A stretch of 64,000 bases of DNA, from NCBI RefSeq assembly GCF_033568475.1, contig NC_133123.1, positions 158,425,753 through 158,489,752 on the forward strand. The letters are read 5' to 3'. The DNA is from Henckelia pumila (Eukaryota > Streptophyta > Magnoliopsida > Lamiales > Gesneriaceae). Each line of letters opens with the position of its first letter. Positions within the stretch are counted from its first letter, which is position 1. The translations under genes were made by a program, and so were the position numbers. The notes under the pieces were generated by a model that was not told where the DNA came from, did not search any database, and was given only the letters and a program-made list of their open reading frames with translations. Of this stretch, positions 1 to 11,065 are shown one piece after another.

Positions 1-1209
1 TGATTAGGTAGTGTATCCGGGTTGGGTCGCTACAATCTCAAAGTGACAGAAATAACGGAGGCCGGTCGTTATGAAATAAATTAATGTCCTGCAGGACCAT
101 ATCTTATATTACTTGCAAGTAAATGAAAAAGGACGCTAGACGCGTGAACGACCAATTATTTCAATGAATCCAATTTGGATTATGTTATTCATGAAGAATA
201 ACAAGTATATGAGATTTCACAAATTATTTGGGATCGAAATGATATAATCATTCGTGTGTTTTGCTATTACGCAAAATGATGATTATTTTGAACTACAATT
301 TGTTTAACTTTCAATAGCAATGATATGTGAAAATATGAGCAAATATTAGCAAAGTTTCTCAAAGTATTTCAAGCGGATTATGAAAAAATATTTGCACTTA
401 TCGTGGATACACTAATTTGATGGTGATACATATAGAAACATCCTCGAAGGATTCGATACTCAAAATATTATTTTTGCCAACTTGAAGAAGAAGAAAATAT
501 ATTTGGTCTTTAAGTACCATATATATGGCAAAATCAGCATCTGAATCAATTTTTGGCAAACCAGTGTATAAGATTGAAATATTAAGAGTTAATAATTGAA
601 AGTGATGTTTGCAAGAGAGGTATCAATCAAAGTTGTACTCTTTTTCCCTTGTCTATGATTTTTCCCACGTGGTTTTTCATAACAAGGTTTTTAATGAGGC
701 AATTAACAAGTATCACGAGATGTCGTACTCTTTTTCCTTCATTAGGATTTTGTCCCATTGGGTTTTTCCTGATAAGGTTTTAACGAGGCGCATCTATCGT
801 CGGGAAGACATCAAAATAAAGTATATGTTGCTGTACTCTTTTTCCTTCGTTCAGATTTTTTCCACGGGGTTTTACTGTCAAGATTTTGACGAGACTACAT
901 TTGAGTCCCGATGAAGTTCCCGAACATCAATCTTGCCAAATGGAGATTTTGAAAAATTGATTGCTTATAATCATCTAAGGAGGAGTGTTATAAATATATT
1001 ATTATTATAGATTATTATCTTATTTAATATGTGATCAAGATAAATATATAAATATAATATTTGTACAGATTTATATCTTGTAATCTTTCCCTATAAATAG
1101 GGGTGATTGAGTCAATGAAAATTGCACCTGAGTATTGACTAATATGAATTCTCTCTTCTCTCATGAATTTTTTCTACACATCTCTCTATTTCTATTATGA
1201 TTTATAACA
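1..1209 (+). mobile_element. 3' end of a Ty1-copia retrotransposon (truncated by window edge)
   Basis: The segment ends in a clear LTR (986-1209) preceded by a purine tract (AAGGAGGAG, 977-985). Upstream, 630-900 holds about three diverged tandem copies of a block of roughly 100 bp reading 'gtactctttttcc...ttt(t)tccca..gggtttt..aaggttttaa.gaggc'. This is the repeat typically found between pol and the 3' LTR of many plant copia elements. No pol coding is recognisable in 1-600, so that part is either decayed or a long 3' untranslated region. The short open frame at 609-914 is only this repeat read through and is not a gene. Family assignment rests on recalled repeat style. Confidence 0.7.
986..1209 (+). 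repeat. 3' LTR of the copia element, 224 bp
   Basis: It begins TGTTATAAAT and ends ATTTATAACA, a perfect terminal inverted repeat. It contains a TATA-like box within CCCTATAAATAGGGG (about 1089-1103). The target duplication cannot be checked because the 5' end lies outside the window. Confidence 0.8.
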
Positions 1210-1924
1210 GTAATTAAGTTTTTCAAGATTTAGTTAATGAGAATATATTTAAAAAAACTAGAAATATTCTATTAAATATAGAAACGGAACTATATATTAG
1301 AGACACTCGAAAAAAATGAAACATCTATATATTATTTAGACGAATATGGTATATGCAACATAAAATAGAACATGCAACATCATTATAATGTATACATGTA
1401 CACTAGTGGCTGAGAAATACGTGTTGCGTGTGTAACATAATTTATTAATATTATATATGACATGGACGTAATATGTTTTTTTTGAATATTTTCATATAAA
1501 TGATATTTAATATTAAATACTAAAAATCCCAAAATATTATGTTTTGTAAAACTCCTATGATATCAAAATAAAAAAATTTAAAAATAATTTTTTGTGATAT
1601 ATTTATCATGTTAAATAGGATAAAATCATTTGAAAATTGTGCAATCATTTTTTAATACATTAAATAGGGATAAAATAAGAAGTTTGAATAAAATTTATTT
1701 TTTCAATAATTTTTCTTAATCTGCATAAAAAAAATAATACTATATAATTGAGATGGAGAGAGTAATACATATAAACAAAACTATATATATATATAGGGCA
1801 AATTATTTTAAAATCCCCAAACCCAAACATTTCTTTCTTTTAACTTCCTACACTCAAATTTCTTTGTTTCAACTCCCTAGTGGTCCTCAAATTTGTCTTA
1901 ACAAAGTATTTAGCATTTAATCCT
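1210..1924. other. AT-rich spacer
   Basis: No coding potential was found. A short (TA)n run lies near 1783-1795. The stretch from about 1796 (TAGGGCAAATTATTTTAAAATCC) resembles one end of a MITE, but I found no matching other end. Confidence 0.5.
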
Positions 1925-2215
1925 TTGTACGTGGCATTGTTTTACCTATCGAACCCGTTCAGGCCAAGCAGAACTATCGGTTACGCAAGGTTTCCAGCCG
2001 ATATAATCTGGATTAGGGTCCAACATGCTTCCGTAAGATGAATTAAATTCAAATACCTCTTTGACCATAGTGTCTTCGGGTCATACCTGCCGAGTTTTAC
2101 GAAGTGCTTCTCATACTCCAACCACGCAGTCGCAACAGATGGTTTCTACACAAGCTCCTTCAACGATACCCAGCACAACCTTAATTCGTTTTCTACCTTA
2201 AGGCGTATGGTATAT
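1925..2215 (-). pseudogene. Unidentified decayed coding remnant
   Basis: On the minus strand the base composition is much less AT-rich than its surroundings. Amino-acid-like runs appear in two frames (for example WLEYEKHFVKLGRYDPKTLW, then after a shift DPNPDYIGW...), broken by at least one stop and one frameshift. I do not recognise the protein. It may be a displaced part of the neighbouring pararetrovirus or an unrelated captured fragment. Confidence 0.35.
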
Positions 2216-2461
2216 GAATTTAATTATAAAATATGAGCATGAAAGAACAAGAGACTTTAGAAAAATTATTCAGACATAATATTATTACATAAATCAACTC
2301 CTTTAAAGAGGAGAAGACAACTTGTTTAGCTACTCATAGTAGCTTTGTTCATGAAATACATAAACAAAAAACTTATTACAATAGAAAGAGAAATATTACA
2401 ACAATTTATTTGTAAGAAAACTGAAGGTAATGCTCGATGTCTTCAGCTTCCTTGAACGCTT

Positions 2462-2471
2462 GTATTTATAG
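2462..2471 (-). promoter_or_regulatory. TATA box of the pararetroviral promoter
   Basis: The minus strand reads CTATAAATAC, downstream of the transactivator-like ORF and of two copies of a 63-bp upstream box. This is where a 35S-type genomic promoter sits in Caulimoviridae. Function is inferred. Confidence 0.55.
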
Positions 2472-2526
2472 CTGAGGTTCCACTCGTTTCACCGAGAAAC
2501 TTCAGAGAATCTTACAACTATTTTGT

Positions 2527-2651
2527 CTTGTCCTTTTATGTCATTATTAATGACATCTTTAGCTAGTGGATGAGTCACCCGTTATCCACCTTGTCCTGTT
2601 ATGCCATTATTGATGGCATCTTTTGGTGGAGGAGTCACATGCTATCCTTTT
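2527..2651 (-). repeat. Two 63-bp direct repeats upstream of the viral TATA box
   Basis: The copies start at 2527 and 2590. Each contains a near-perfect palindrome (ATGTCATTA.TAATGACAT in one, ATGCCATTA..ATGGCAT in the other), a shared CTTGTCCT.TTATG lead-in, and a TGACTC core on the minus strand that resembles a bZIP site. A duplicated enhancer is a plausible reading. Confidence 0.6.
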
Positions 2652-3110
2652 TCTTTTGGCTCTATCTTCCTCACATGCCTTTTTTATTGTTGTCGGGGCA
2701 TCTTCTGCTTTTGCAGTGGTCCCCTGAAAAAACGCATATTTGGTGGTCCCTGTCCACCTTTTCTTGTCTCGGAAAATTCTTTTCGATCCGTTCGGGGTCT
2801 GAAGTTTTTTCCGAATTCTGGCTCCTTCTGGTTTGGACACTCTGGGCAAATATTTTCTGATCATCTTCCGATATGAGCCATGTTACAAAATTTTCGGCGA
2901 GTCTCTTTACTCCCTGGCAGCTTGTTGTTCCACAAAAAGTTTCTCTTCTTTTCGAAGAGTTCTTCCGCAAAAGCCGTAGTTTTTTTTGTTATTGTGTTTA
3001 ACAGGAATGATCCGTTCACAGAATTCTGATAAAATTTGAACGAAAACTTGACCTTGTCCATCTCGGTGAGACAAACCCAAATACCCCATGCCCTTCTGGT
3101 TGAAATTTCA
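2652..3110 (-). pseudogene. Tail of the viral ORF4 and intergenic region, degenerate
   Basis: Several overlapping short minus-strand frames occur here, none with a recognised domain. The frame at 3061-2861 is lysine-rich and may continue the transactivator-like ORF after a frameshift. No host gene is seen. Confidence 0.35.
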
Positions 3111-3112
3111 TC

Positions 3113-4056
3113 TTATCCAAAAGTGTACACTAACGGTATTTCTTCAGATAGGGGATCCTTGATGAATTTTTTATTATTCATGTCAGGTCTCCTCAGCTTG
3201 ATGAAATGAAAGGGCTCGTGTGATCCTTTCCCGGTTGGTTCTGGAGCTGCACTAAAGAAATATAATTCAAGCAGATCTCCTCTGGACAAATGGTCGTTAT
3301 TTGCCCATGTTTCTTGGACTGCTTCCTGAATCCATTTTTGTAACTGTGATATCTCCGAAAATCTTGGTGACGTTGTATAAACTGAGGCCAAAGCACCAAA
3401 TTCATACCAGAGCTTTACATCCTTAGGATTAACATTGTTTTTTAGCCAAACCCTTGGATATATCCCTGCTACATCAACCCTGCAAGTGTTAGGGTTAATT
3501 TCACTTCTTGTACTTAATTTCTTCCACATCTGTTGATAAACCTGAAATGAAGAAATAATAGCTGGGTTAGTATCGATCTTAGATTTTTCCTTGTCTGTGT
3601 TGGACCTAATATTGATCTCTTCCTCTTTTACCCCAGAGGCGGGGGTTGACTTGATGAGTTATCCTCATCAATTGTTGCTTCATCCAAATCATCAAAGGTT
3701 GATGATAGATTCACACTTGTTTTTTGAGTTTTAGATCCCTCAACATCTTGTTTCACAACCGGTGGTTGTATTTCTTATTTTTGTAAAACCAGTGGTTTTA
3801 GCATATCTTGTTTATGAGAAACCAATGGTTTCTCTATAGCCTTCACAATTGGCCCTTGAATAGCAGCCCAAAGTTGTGTTTGAGCCTGCATACATCCTGT
3901 AATTCGATTAGATACTTTGATCCGATCAGCTTGTTGTAACCTGCCGGCCATTTCAGCATTAATGGCTAACTGGTTTAACTTGGTTTGAAGCAACCCAAGG
4001 TGTTTCCTGAGATGCCTCAGCATTTTCATGATGGAATCCACGTCACTGCCTTCCAT
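3113..4056 (-). pseudogene. ORF4, probable transactivator/inclusion-body-like protein, broken
   Basis: The ATG at 4056 opens an N-terminal part of 93 codons (leucine- and glutamine-rich, probably coiled coil), ending at a stop at 3775. An acidic Ser/Thr-rich linker follows, then after a frameshift a 138-codon stretch (3529-3113) containing WYEFGALASVYTTSP. Identification as the Caulimoviridae transactivator rests on position (directly after and overlapping pol) and general character, not on a decisive motif. It is inactivated by at least one stop and one frameshift. Confidence 0.5.
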
Positions 4057-5068
4057 CTCTTGTTAAGAAATATGCAAGAATATTTTCATGAGATTTAATA
4101 ATAACAATATCAAAAATATAATTTTGACATAATGTTTGCCATCTTAATAACCTAGATTTCTCAGGTTTAGATTCAATCTTATTTCTTAGGAAAGCTTTTA
4201 CCTGGGTGTTATCAACATTGAGTGTGAATTTTTTAGCAAGTAAAAATAATGGCCATTTTTCGAAAGCCCTTTTAACTGTATAAAATTCCTTCTCGTTGAT
4301 ATGTCATCTGATGGCCTCTGATTCTGAAAAAAGACCGCTACAGTATCTGCATGGTATTTATCCATTTGGGTGATCTTGGTAAGGACTGCTGCCCACCATT
4401 CGTCACTGGCATCCGTGAATAACACCAGATCATCTTCATCTACGGGTATAGCCATTTTTGGGAGATTCTTACATATCTCCTTTAATTGGTTTACCCCTTT
4501 AGTATGGTCATCGGTCCATATAAACTTAACATCTTTTTTTAACAAAGGACTGAACACCTTTCTGTACATTGCTAGGTTGTTAATAAACATCTCTGCAAAA
4601 TTAACTACTCCAAGAAAATTCTGGAGTTGTTTTACGTCTTTGAGTTTATCTGGAAAATTCTTTACCTTTTCCACAATATGGGGTTGTAGAATTATTCCGG
4701 ATTCATCAATCTCAATACCAAGGAATTCAATTTTCCTTGTTGCTATGACTGCTTTCTTTTCAGATAAGACCAATCCCTCTTGTTTGCAAATTTTAGAGAA
4801 AATCTCTAAATGTTTAACGTGTTCGTCGATGTTTTTTGATGCTATAAGAATATCATCAATATAAACAAACATAAAGTTGAAATAATCCTTAAAAAGGTTA
4901 TCCATCTTTCTTTGAAATATTTGGGGTGCATTAGCCAATTCCATAGGCATAACTTCCCAAATATAGTGTCCTTGTGGAGTAGAGAAGGCTGTGAATTTCT
5001 TACTGCCTTCTTCCATTATTATCTGGTAGAATCCAGACTTACAATCAAATTTTGAGAACTGCGAAGGG
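4043..5068 (-). pseudogene. Pararetroviral reverse transcriptase/RNase H, 5'-truncated and frameshifted
   Basis: Starting at the copia junction, the frame opens with FSKFDCKSGFYQ (RT motif A region). It continues through TAFSTPQGHY, the catalytic FVYIDDIL box (YIDD at about 4855) and the thumb region FLGVVN, then RNase H beginning LFTDASD. A frameshift near 4305-4315 moves the RNase H continuation (HINEKEFYTVKRAFEKW) into another frame, which runs to a TGA at 4043-4045. The protease and the N-terminal part of RT are missing. FDCKSG.Y and the RNase H ending ENILAYFLTR distinguish this from Ty3 elements and favour Caulimoviridae. Confidence 0.8.
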
Positions 5069-8000
5069 TATGTTTTATATTGAAATAAATGTTTCACTTA
5101 ATACTACTTCTTGGGTATTGGATACCGGATGTGGATCTCACATTTGCAATGATTTGCATGTGATGACAAGAAGTCGCAAGCTTAGAATGAGTGAGACCCA
5201 GCTGAGGCTCGAAAATGGTTCTAGAGTTGAAGCCAAAGCTGTGGGAGACGTTTATTTAATTTTGCAGAACGATTTTAAGTTACTTTTGAAAGATGTTTTA
5301 TTTGTTCCAGACTTGATTAAAAACATTATTTCTGTTTCTATGCTTGATAGAGATGGTTTTTCTTGCAATTTTGTGAATGAGATTTGCAATATTTACAAGA
5401 ATGAATGTTTGATTGGAAATGGACAACTTGAAAACGATCTATATAACTTAAAATTAAAAGACGTTCCAATAAATTATGTTGATAAACCGGTAACAACGAA
5501 CAAAAGGAAAATCGATAGTCAAAACCCGGCAAACCTTTGGCATGCTAGGCTAGGTCATATTTCCTCAAGGAGGATGAACAAGCTAGTGGGAGAGGGCATG
5601 TTTGATATGTCTGATATTAACTCTCTACCTAATTATGAGTCCTGCTTGAAAGGAAAAATGACTAAATCTCCTTTCAAAGGAAAACCTGAGCGTAGTCAAA
5701 ATCTATTGGATTTGATCCATACAGATGTTTGCAGACCATTTAGTATTGGTACAAAATTTGGTCACACCTACTTCATTACCTTTACTGATGATTATTCTAG
5801 GTATGGGTACTTATATTTGATGAAATATAAGTCTGAATCATTTGAAAAGTTCAAAGAATTCAAGGCTGAAGTAGAAAACAAACTAGGTAAGAGTATTAAA
5901 GCACTTCGATCGGATCGAGGTGGAGAATACTTGAGTATCGATTTTTTGAGCTATCTAAAAGAGAATGGGATTCTCTCTCAGTGGACTCCTCCTATGACAC
6001 CTCAGCTGAATGGAGTTTCAGAGCGTCGCAATCGAACTTTGTTGGACATGGTTCGATCCATGATGAGCTTCACTGAGCTCCCACCTTCGTTTTGGGGCTA
6101 TGCTCTTGAAACGGCGGAATTGTTGTTGAACAACGTCCACACTAAAGCAGTGAACAAAACACCATACGAGTTATGGAATGGCAAAGCTCCTAAGTATTCG
6201 TACTTGAGGATTTGGGGATGTCCTGCTTACGTGAAGCAGACAGTGGGAGATAAGTTGGATAGTCGATCCACCTTATGTTATTTTGTAGGGTATCCGAAGA
6301 ATTCAATCGGATATTATTTCTATCATCCTACTGAAACAAAAGTGTTTGTTTCAAGGAATGCTACCTTCTTGGAGAAGGAGATCTTATTGGATAAGAAAGG
6401 CAAGATGATGGAACTCGAAGAAATTCGAGAAGAACCCGAGATACAAAATAATGATCCTACACCTCAGGAACCATTGATTGACACGCCTATTACTAGAAGA
6501 TCCGAGAGGACGTCTAGGCCTCCTATTAGATATGGTTTTCTTCTTGAAGGGGATCAAAGTGAACCCGACATTGGATGTGATCCAAGAAACTTCAAGGAAG
6601 CAATTTCTGATGCAGATTCGAATTTATGGCTTGAAGCTATGCAGTCGAAAATAGATTCGATGCATGCAAACCAAGTTTGGACTTTAGTAGATCCTCCCGA
6701 TGGAATTGTTCCAATAGGATGTAAATGGATCTATAAGAGAAAACTTGGGCCTGATGGAAAGGTACTGACCTACAAGGCACGATTGGTGGCAAAAGGTTAT
6801 ACTCAAAGACAAGGAGTTGACTATGATGAAACTTTTTCACCAGTCGCAATGTTCAAGTCCATAAGAATTCTTATTGCTATAGCAGCATGGTATGACTATG
6901 AGATATGGCAAATGGATGTGAAGACTGCATTTCTTAATGGAAACATTAAGGAAGAAATCTATATGATGCAGCCCGAGGGATTCACATCCATGGGAAGCGA
7001 GCATAAGGTATGCAAGCTTCAGAGATCGATCTATGGTATCAAACAAGTATCAAGAAGTTGGAACCAGAAATTTGATGAAACAATAAAGGATTTTGGTTTC
7101 ATCAAGAACCCGGAGGAACCGTGCGTGTACAAGAAAGTAGTTAAGGATGCTGTGACATTCTTAGTACTTTATGTTGATGACATCTTACTCATTGGAAATG
7201 ATGTAGGGATGTTGCAGTCAACAAAGATATGGTTGTCAGGTAGATTCTTGATGAAGGATTTGGGTGAGGCGTCCTATATTCTAGGGATACAGATCTATAG
7301 AGATAGATCTAAGAGAATGATAGGACTTACTCAAGCTACCTATATCGACACTATATTGAAAAGGTTTTCAATAGATGAGTCCAAGAGTGGACATCTACCT
7401 ATGTGTCATGGAGTCTCTCTATCCAAGTCTATGTGTCCCAAGACTGACGAAGAGATAGAGAAAATGACACATATACCATATGCGTCAGCCATAGGGAGTA
7501 TCATGTATGGGATGATATCTACCAGACCGGATGTGGCATTTGCTCTGAGTGTCACGAGCAGATATCAAGCCAATCCCGGTTAAATGCATTCGAAAGCCGT
7601 GAAGGATATTCTTAAGTACTTGAGAAGAACTAAGAATATATTCATGGTTTATGGAGGAAGAGAACTGAAATTGGAAGGTTATACCGACTCTAGCTTCCAA
7701 AGTGACGTGGATGACTCGAAGTCAACCTCTGGATTTGTGTTCATGCTCAATGGCGGTGCTGTCTCTTGGAAGTGTTCCAAGCAGGACACCACAGCGGATT
7801 CCACCACTGAGGCAGAATACATTGCGGCATCAGCTGCTGCTAAAGAGGAAGTTTGGATGAGGAATTTCGTCCAAGAGTTGGGCGTTATTCCTGAAGCTGT
7901 TGGTCCAGTCCCGGTGTACTGTGACAACACGGGTGCCGTTGCTCAGGCAAAGGAACCAAGGTCTCATCAAAGATCCAAACACGTACTGAGGAAATACCAC

Positions 8001-8156
8001 ATCATCCGGGAGATCGTGGAAAGAGGAGACATCACTGTCGAGAGAGTGGCCTCTGCAGATAATATAGCTGATCCACTTACTAAGCCCTTGCCAGGACCAT
8101 TATTTGACAAACATCGCGAAGCAATGGGACTACGTAGTATGACTAGTTGGCTTTAG
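5064..8156 (+). pseudogene. Copia pol (PR-INT-RT-RH), truncated, one internal stop
   Basis: Order: protease WVLDTGCGSHICN; GAG-pre-integrase LWHARLGHIS (its zinc-finger cysteines are partly lost, ESCLKGKM); integrase core with LIHTDV, FTDDYSRYGYLY and LNGVSERRNRTLLD; RT with QMDVKTAFLNG and the catalytic YVDDILLIGND; RNase H with YTDSSFQSD and TTEAEYIAAS. A single in-frame TAA at 7581-7583 separates RT from RNase H; the downstream frame reopens at once and runs to 8156. No other frameshift is apparent, so this was a recently coding element. Confidence 0.88.
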
Positions 8157-8170
8157 GGCAAGTGGGAGAT

Positions 8171-9986
8171 TGAAAGAGTGGGTGCCCGGTGAGCCAACTT
8201 GTGGCTAAGGGCTTTTATGACTCTATGTATAAACAATCTTTTGTTTAATATAATTTACACTTTTATAATGACATTTACTTTATCTTTTATCATATTATTA
8301 TGTCGTGACATACTATAAGATGTTTAGATGAAGACCTTGAATATACTATAGTGTATGTAAGATGTGGTAGCACATGGGGATGGCTGTCATGAAACACATC
8401 TTATAATCACTGTATATTCTAAACAGTTCCTAGTCGATTGAGCCGTCCGTTAATAAGGATAAGGATCGCTCGAGATTGAGACTAGCATTTGCGATGCCGA
8501 GTACCACGTTTCATTGGTATGGAACATAGAGATGTTCAAAGCATGCAAATGGATATTCATGTGATGAATGATCGAACTACCCTATCCGGACTTTCCAAGT
8601 GGTTATCACTTATCGAGTGGATAAAGTCCGCGATTTTGGTTGTACACCATTAGTCCTTATTACTTGAAACATCATTGAGACTCTATATGCTAGTACTGTG
8701 CTTTGACTCGTTTACTGACTCTATTAGGGTCATCAGGTGTCGGGATTGGGTACAGTTACGACACATATAGGAGTCGATGCTTTGTTGTCAAGGATTCACC
8801 ACATACTTGTGAGTGTGGATATCCTATGCAATCTGAGGAGATATTAGTGTGACGAATCTCTGGCCAGAGTACATGATGTGTTTTAGGTTACTTGGTTTCC
8901 TAGTAGCACATGCGATGTCACTATTTGATCTTCAAGATGCATTGTATAGTTATCGAATCTCGAACGACTCTCGATTTACCAATGGTTGTTGATTCGATCG
9001 GGATATATGGATGAAGGGACCGTACTGTACGCTAACCAAAATCTATTGGTTCTTGCAGGCACTATCAGTGATACCTAGGGAATCATGGGGCGATGTTTCT
9101 AGGCGCTCTTACCATGATTCGATGGGCAAGTCGGAAATTGTTGTTCCGAGTCACAAGGAGTTGTGAGCCCACGGCTAGCTGTATCCCTGAACCATTGAGG
9201 GTCACACAAGTAATGGATTTCTAATCCCCGTTGAGATAATTAAATTTAAAGAGTTAAATTTAGTGAATAAAGAAGTGGGACTTCTTATTTAAAAGTAGAG
9301 GGAGTAAGATTTTCTAAAATGACATAGTGATGGACATTTTTGGAAACCACTGAATTCGGATTCAGAAAATTTATCTTGACTTTAAAAGATGCAGAAATGG
9401 TTTCTGTCCACATTGGTGAAATTGGTTTATCAATCTGAGTCACGATGAATTTTATATTAATTTTTGAACATGCGGGCTTTGCTTGTCAGGCTTGAACTTA
9501 TGACTAATGAGCCCTAAGCTGTTAGCAGCCCACATTATAAATAAGTTATTGCAGTACAGAAATTACACAACACAGGGTCATAATTTTCGAAAACCCTAGA
9601 GCACTCTCTCTAGAGAATTCGGCCGCCCCCTCCCCTACTGTGTTCGAAAATTCAGTCTGTGAATTTTTGAATTTGCAGACTGATTTAACAGATCATATCT
9701 GTTCTATCTCTTCGTAGAAACTTCTGATAGACTTTCTAGTGCAGTCTATCAGAGGGATTAAATTTCTGTTCGTGGACCTGATTGAAGAATAGTTCGTTCA
9801 TCAGTTCCTGGGATATACAACAAGAGCAGTTTAATCTGTTGGTGTCCATAATCTCGCTTCGAGATTTTAAGGTAAAATTTATATTGTTTAAATTTTATAT
9901 TATCAATTTTAATCGTAGGAATTTGATACCCATATGGAATCGTTCCATAAAAAAAAAATTTAAAACTTCCGCTGCACCGGGTATCA
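8171..9986 (+). repeat. 3' LTR of the truncated copia (about 1.8 kb)
   Basis: The LTR starts TGAAAGAGTGGGTGCCCGG just after the GGGCAAGTGGGAGAT purine tract and ends ...CTTCCGCTGCACCGGGTATCA, giving TGA/TCA termini. Length about 1816 bp. Without the 5' LTR the borders cannot be confirmed by comparison; the right border is set by the TCA end and the resumption of viral-type sequence. Confidence 0.65.
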
Positions 9987-10213
9987 CTTTCTTTTTCGAT
10001 CCAAAGAACGACCGTGTTCCAAGATTTCCATCCTTCTGGAGATCTAAGTTTTCCTATTATAGAAAACTCTTTTTCTTCTGATGGAATTTCTTGAATAGGA
10101 GATTTGTCTCATCTCCTACTTGTCATTCGGTTTCCTTGGAAAGATAACCTTCGAGGTTCTATTTTAAGATCTATGTATAGAACCAGTCTGTCTTGAATTT
10201 GAATGTCTGTTTC
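9987..10213 (-). pseudogene. Viral sequence between movement protein and copia insertion
   Basis: One minus-strand frame gives a protein-like run (IIGKLRSPEGWKSWNTVVLW) after the movement-protein stop. It is probably a piece of the viral ORF downstream of MP, cut by the copia LTR at 9986/9987. No protease active-site DTG is visible. Confidence 0.4.
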
Positions 10214-11065
10214 CTAAATTAAAGGAAACTCGATTCTTTCTGGGTATATCGCATGAGCAACTTTTCCAAAGATCTCTGAAATTTCAATGAACTCATTTCT
10301 AATAAATAATTCAAAATGGTGAGTATTAGAAAGAGCATATGAAATTTGATATGTAATAGAATATGGTCTATTACATTCCTTCATTAGTCTTTTTTCCTTG
10401 AAGTTTTGATGCAACGTCAAGGCTTGACTAAAGTTCCTGTCAGCTAAATTGTAGGCTATTCTTGGATAAATAACTTCTACAATTTTTTCTGCACAAAGAT
10501 TTCCTGAGATAGTACCCAGGACAGCATCTTGAATATTTCTCATTCTTTTATCGCATACTATGATATCTATAGGTGAATCTATTCCTTCTTTAAAAGTTGC
10601 CTTAATCATTATTTGGATTGCTCCAATATGAATCCAAGACATCGTCCTTGCTACCTCACTTTTCAACTTTTGCAATTCCTCTCTTATTTCTTCAAAAGGA
10701 ATTAACTGCATCTCTATTTGATTACTTGTTAACTCCATGGGGATTGCCATTTCCCTTTTGGATACTTTGTAAATCAAATTATGTCTTCTTTGTCTAAGCC
10801 CTAGGTTGCCTAAGACTTTTTCTACTTGTCCTGCCGAAAATCCCTGGTACTTTTGTAACGTTGGATTTTCTCTCATAATCCTTTGGACCATATTATGAGA
10901 TATCGTGGTTTGGCTAAAGAATCCAGCCAAACTTTCATGTGTTTCCTGCCGAAACACTTTTTCTTTATTCTGATTCTGATTCTGATTCTGATTCATTCTC
11001 AGAATCTTCTTGACTAAACAATATCTCTTCTTCGTATATGCTTTCATCTGATGGGATATCCTCAA
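10214..11065 (-). pseudogene. Pararetroviral movement protein (30K superfamily)
   Basis: The open frame of 283 codons contains SWIHIGAIQIMIKATFKEG, then SPIDIIVCDKRM, the conserved core of caulimovirid movement proteins, including the aspartate after the hydrophobic strand. These proteins form or modify plasmodesmata for cell-to-cell spread. The frame overlaps the coat-protein frame through a hexanucleotide repeat (10971-10996) read as NQNQNQ in one frame and SESESE in the other. This stretch is the most intact viral coding in the window. The first codons belong to the overlap, so the true start is uncertain. Confidence 0.8.

Larger units (their letters stand above)
5062..9986 (+). mobile_element. 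5'-truncated Ty1-copia retrotransposon inside the pararetrovirus
   Basis: The protease-to-RNase H part of a copia polyprotein, a purine tract (about 8158-8169) and a long 3' LTR are present. The 5' LTR, primer site and gag are absent: the element starts mid-polyprotein, abutting viral RT on the opposite strand at about 5062-5070. A deletion that removed both the copia 5' end and the viral protease region would explain this; a rearrangement joining two truncated elements is the alternative. Confidence 0.8.

Noticed and set aside
609..914. 101-codon open frame near the left edge
   Set aside because: It is the tandem 'gtactctttttcc' repeat of a copia 3' region read through; no domain.
4370..4864. 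164-codon plus-strand frame
   Set aside because: It is antisense to the viral RT/RNase H, which has clear catalytic motifs.
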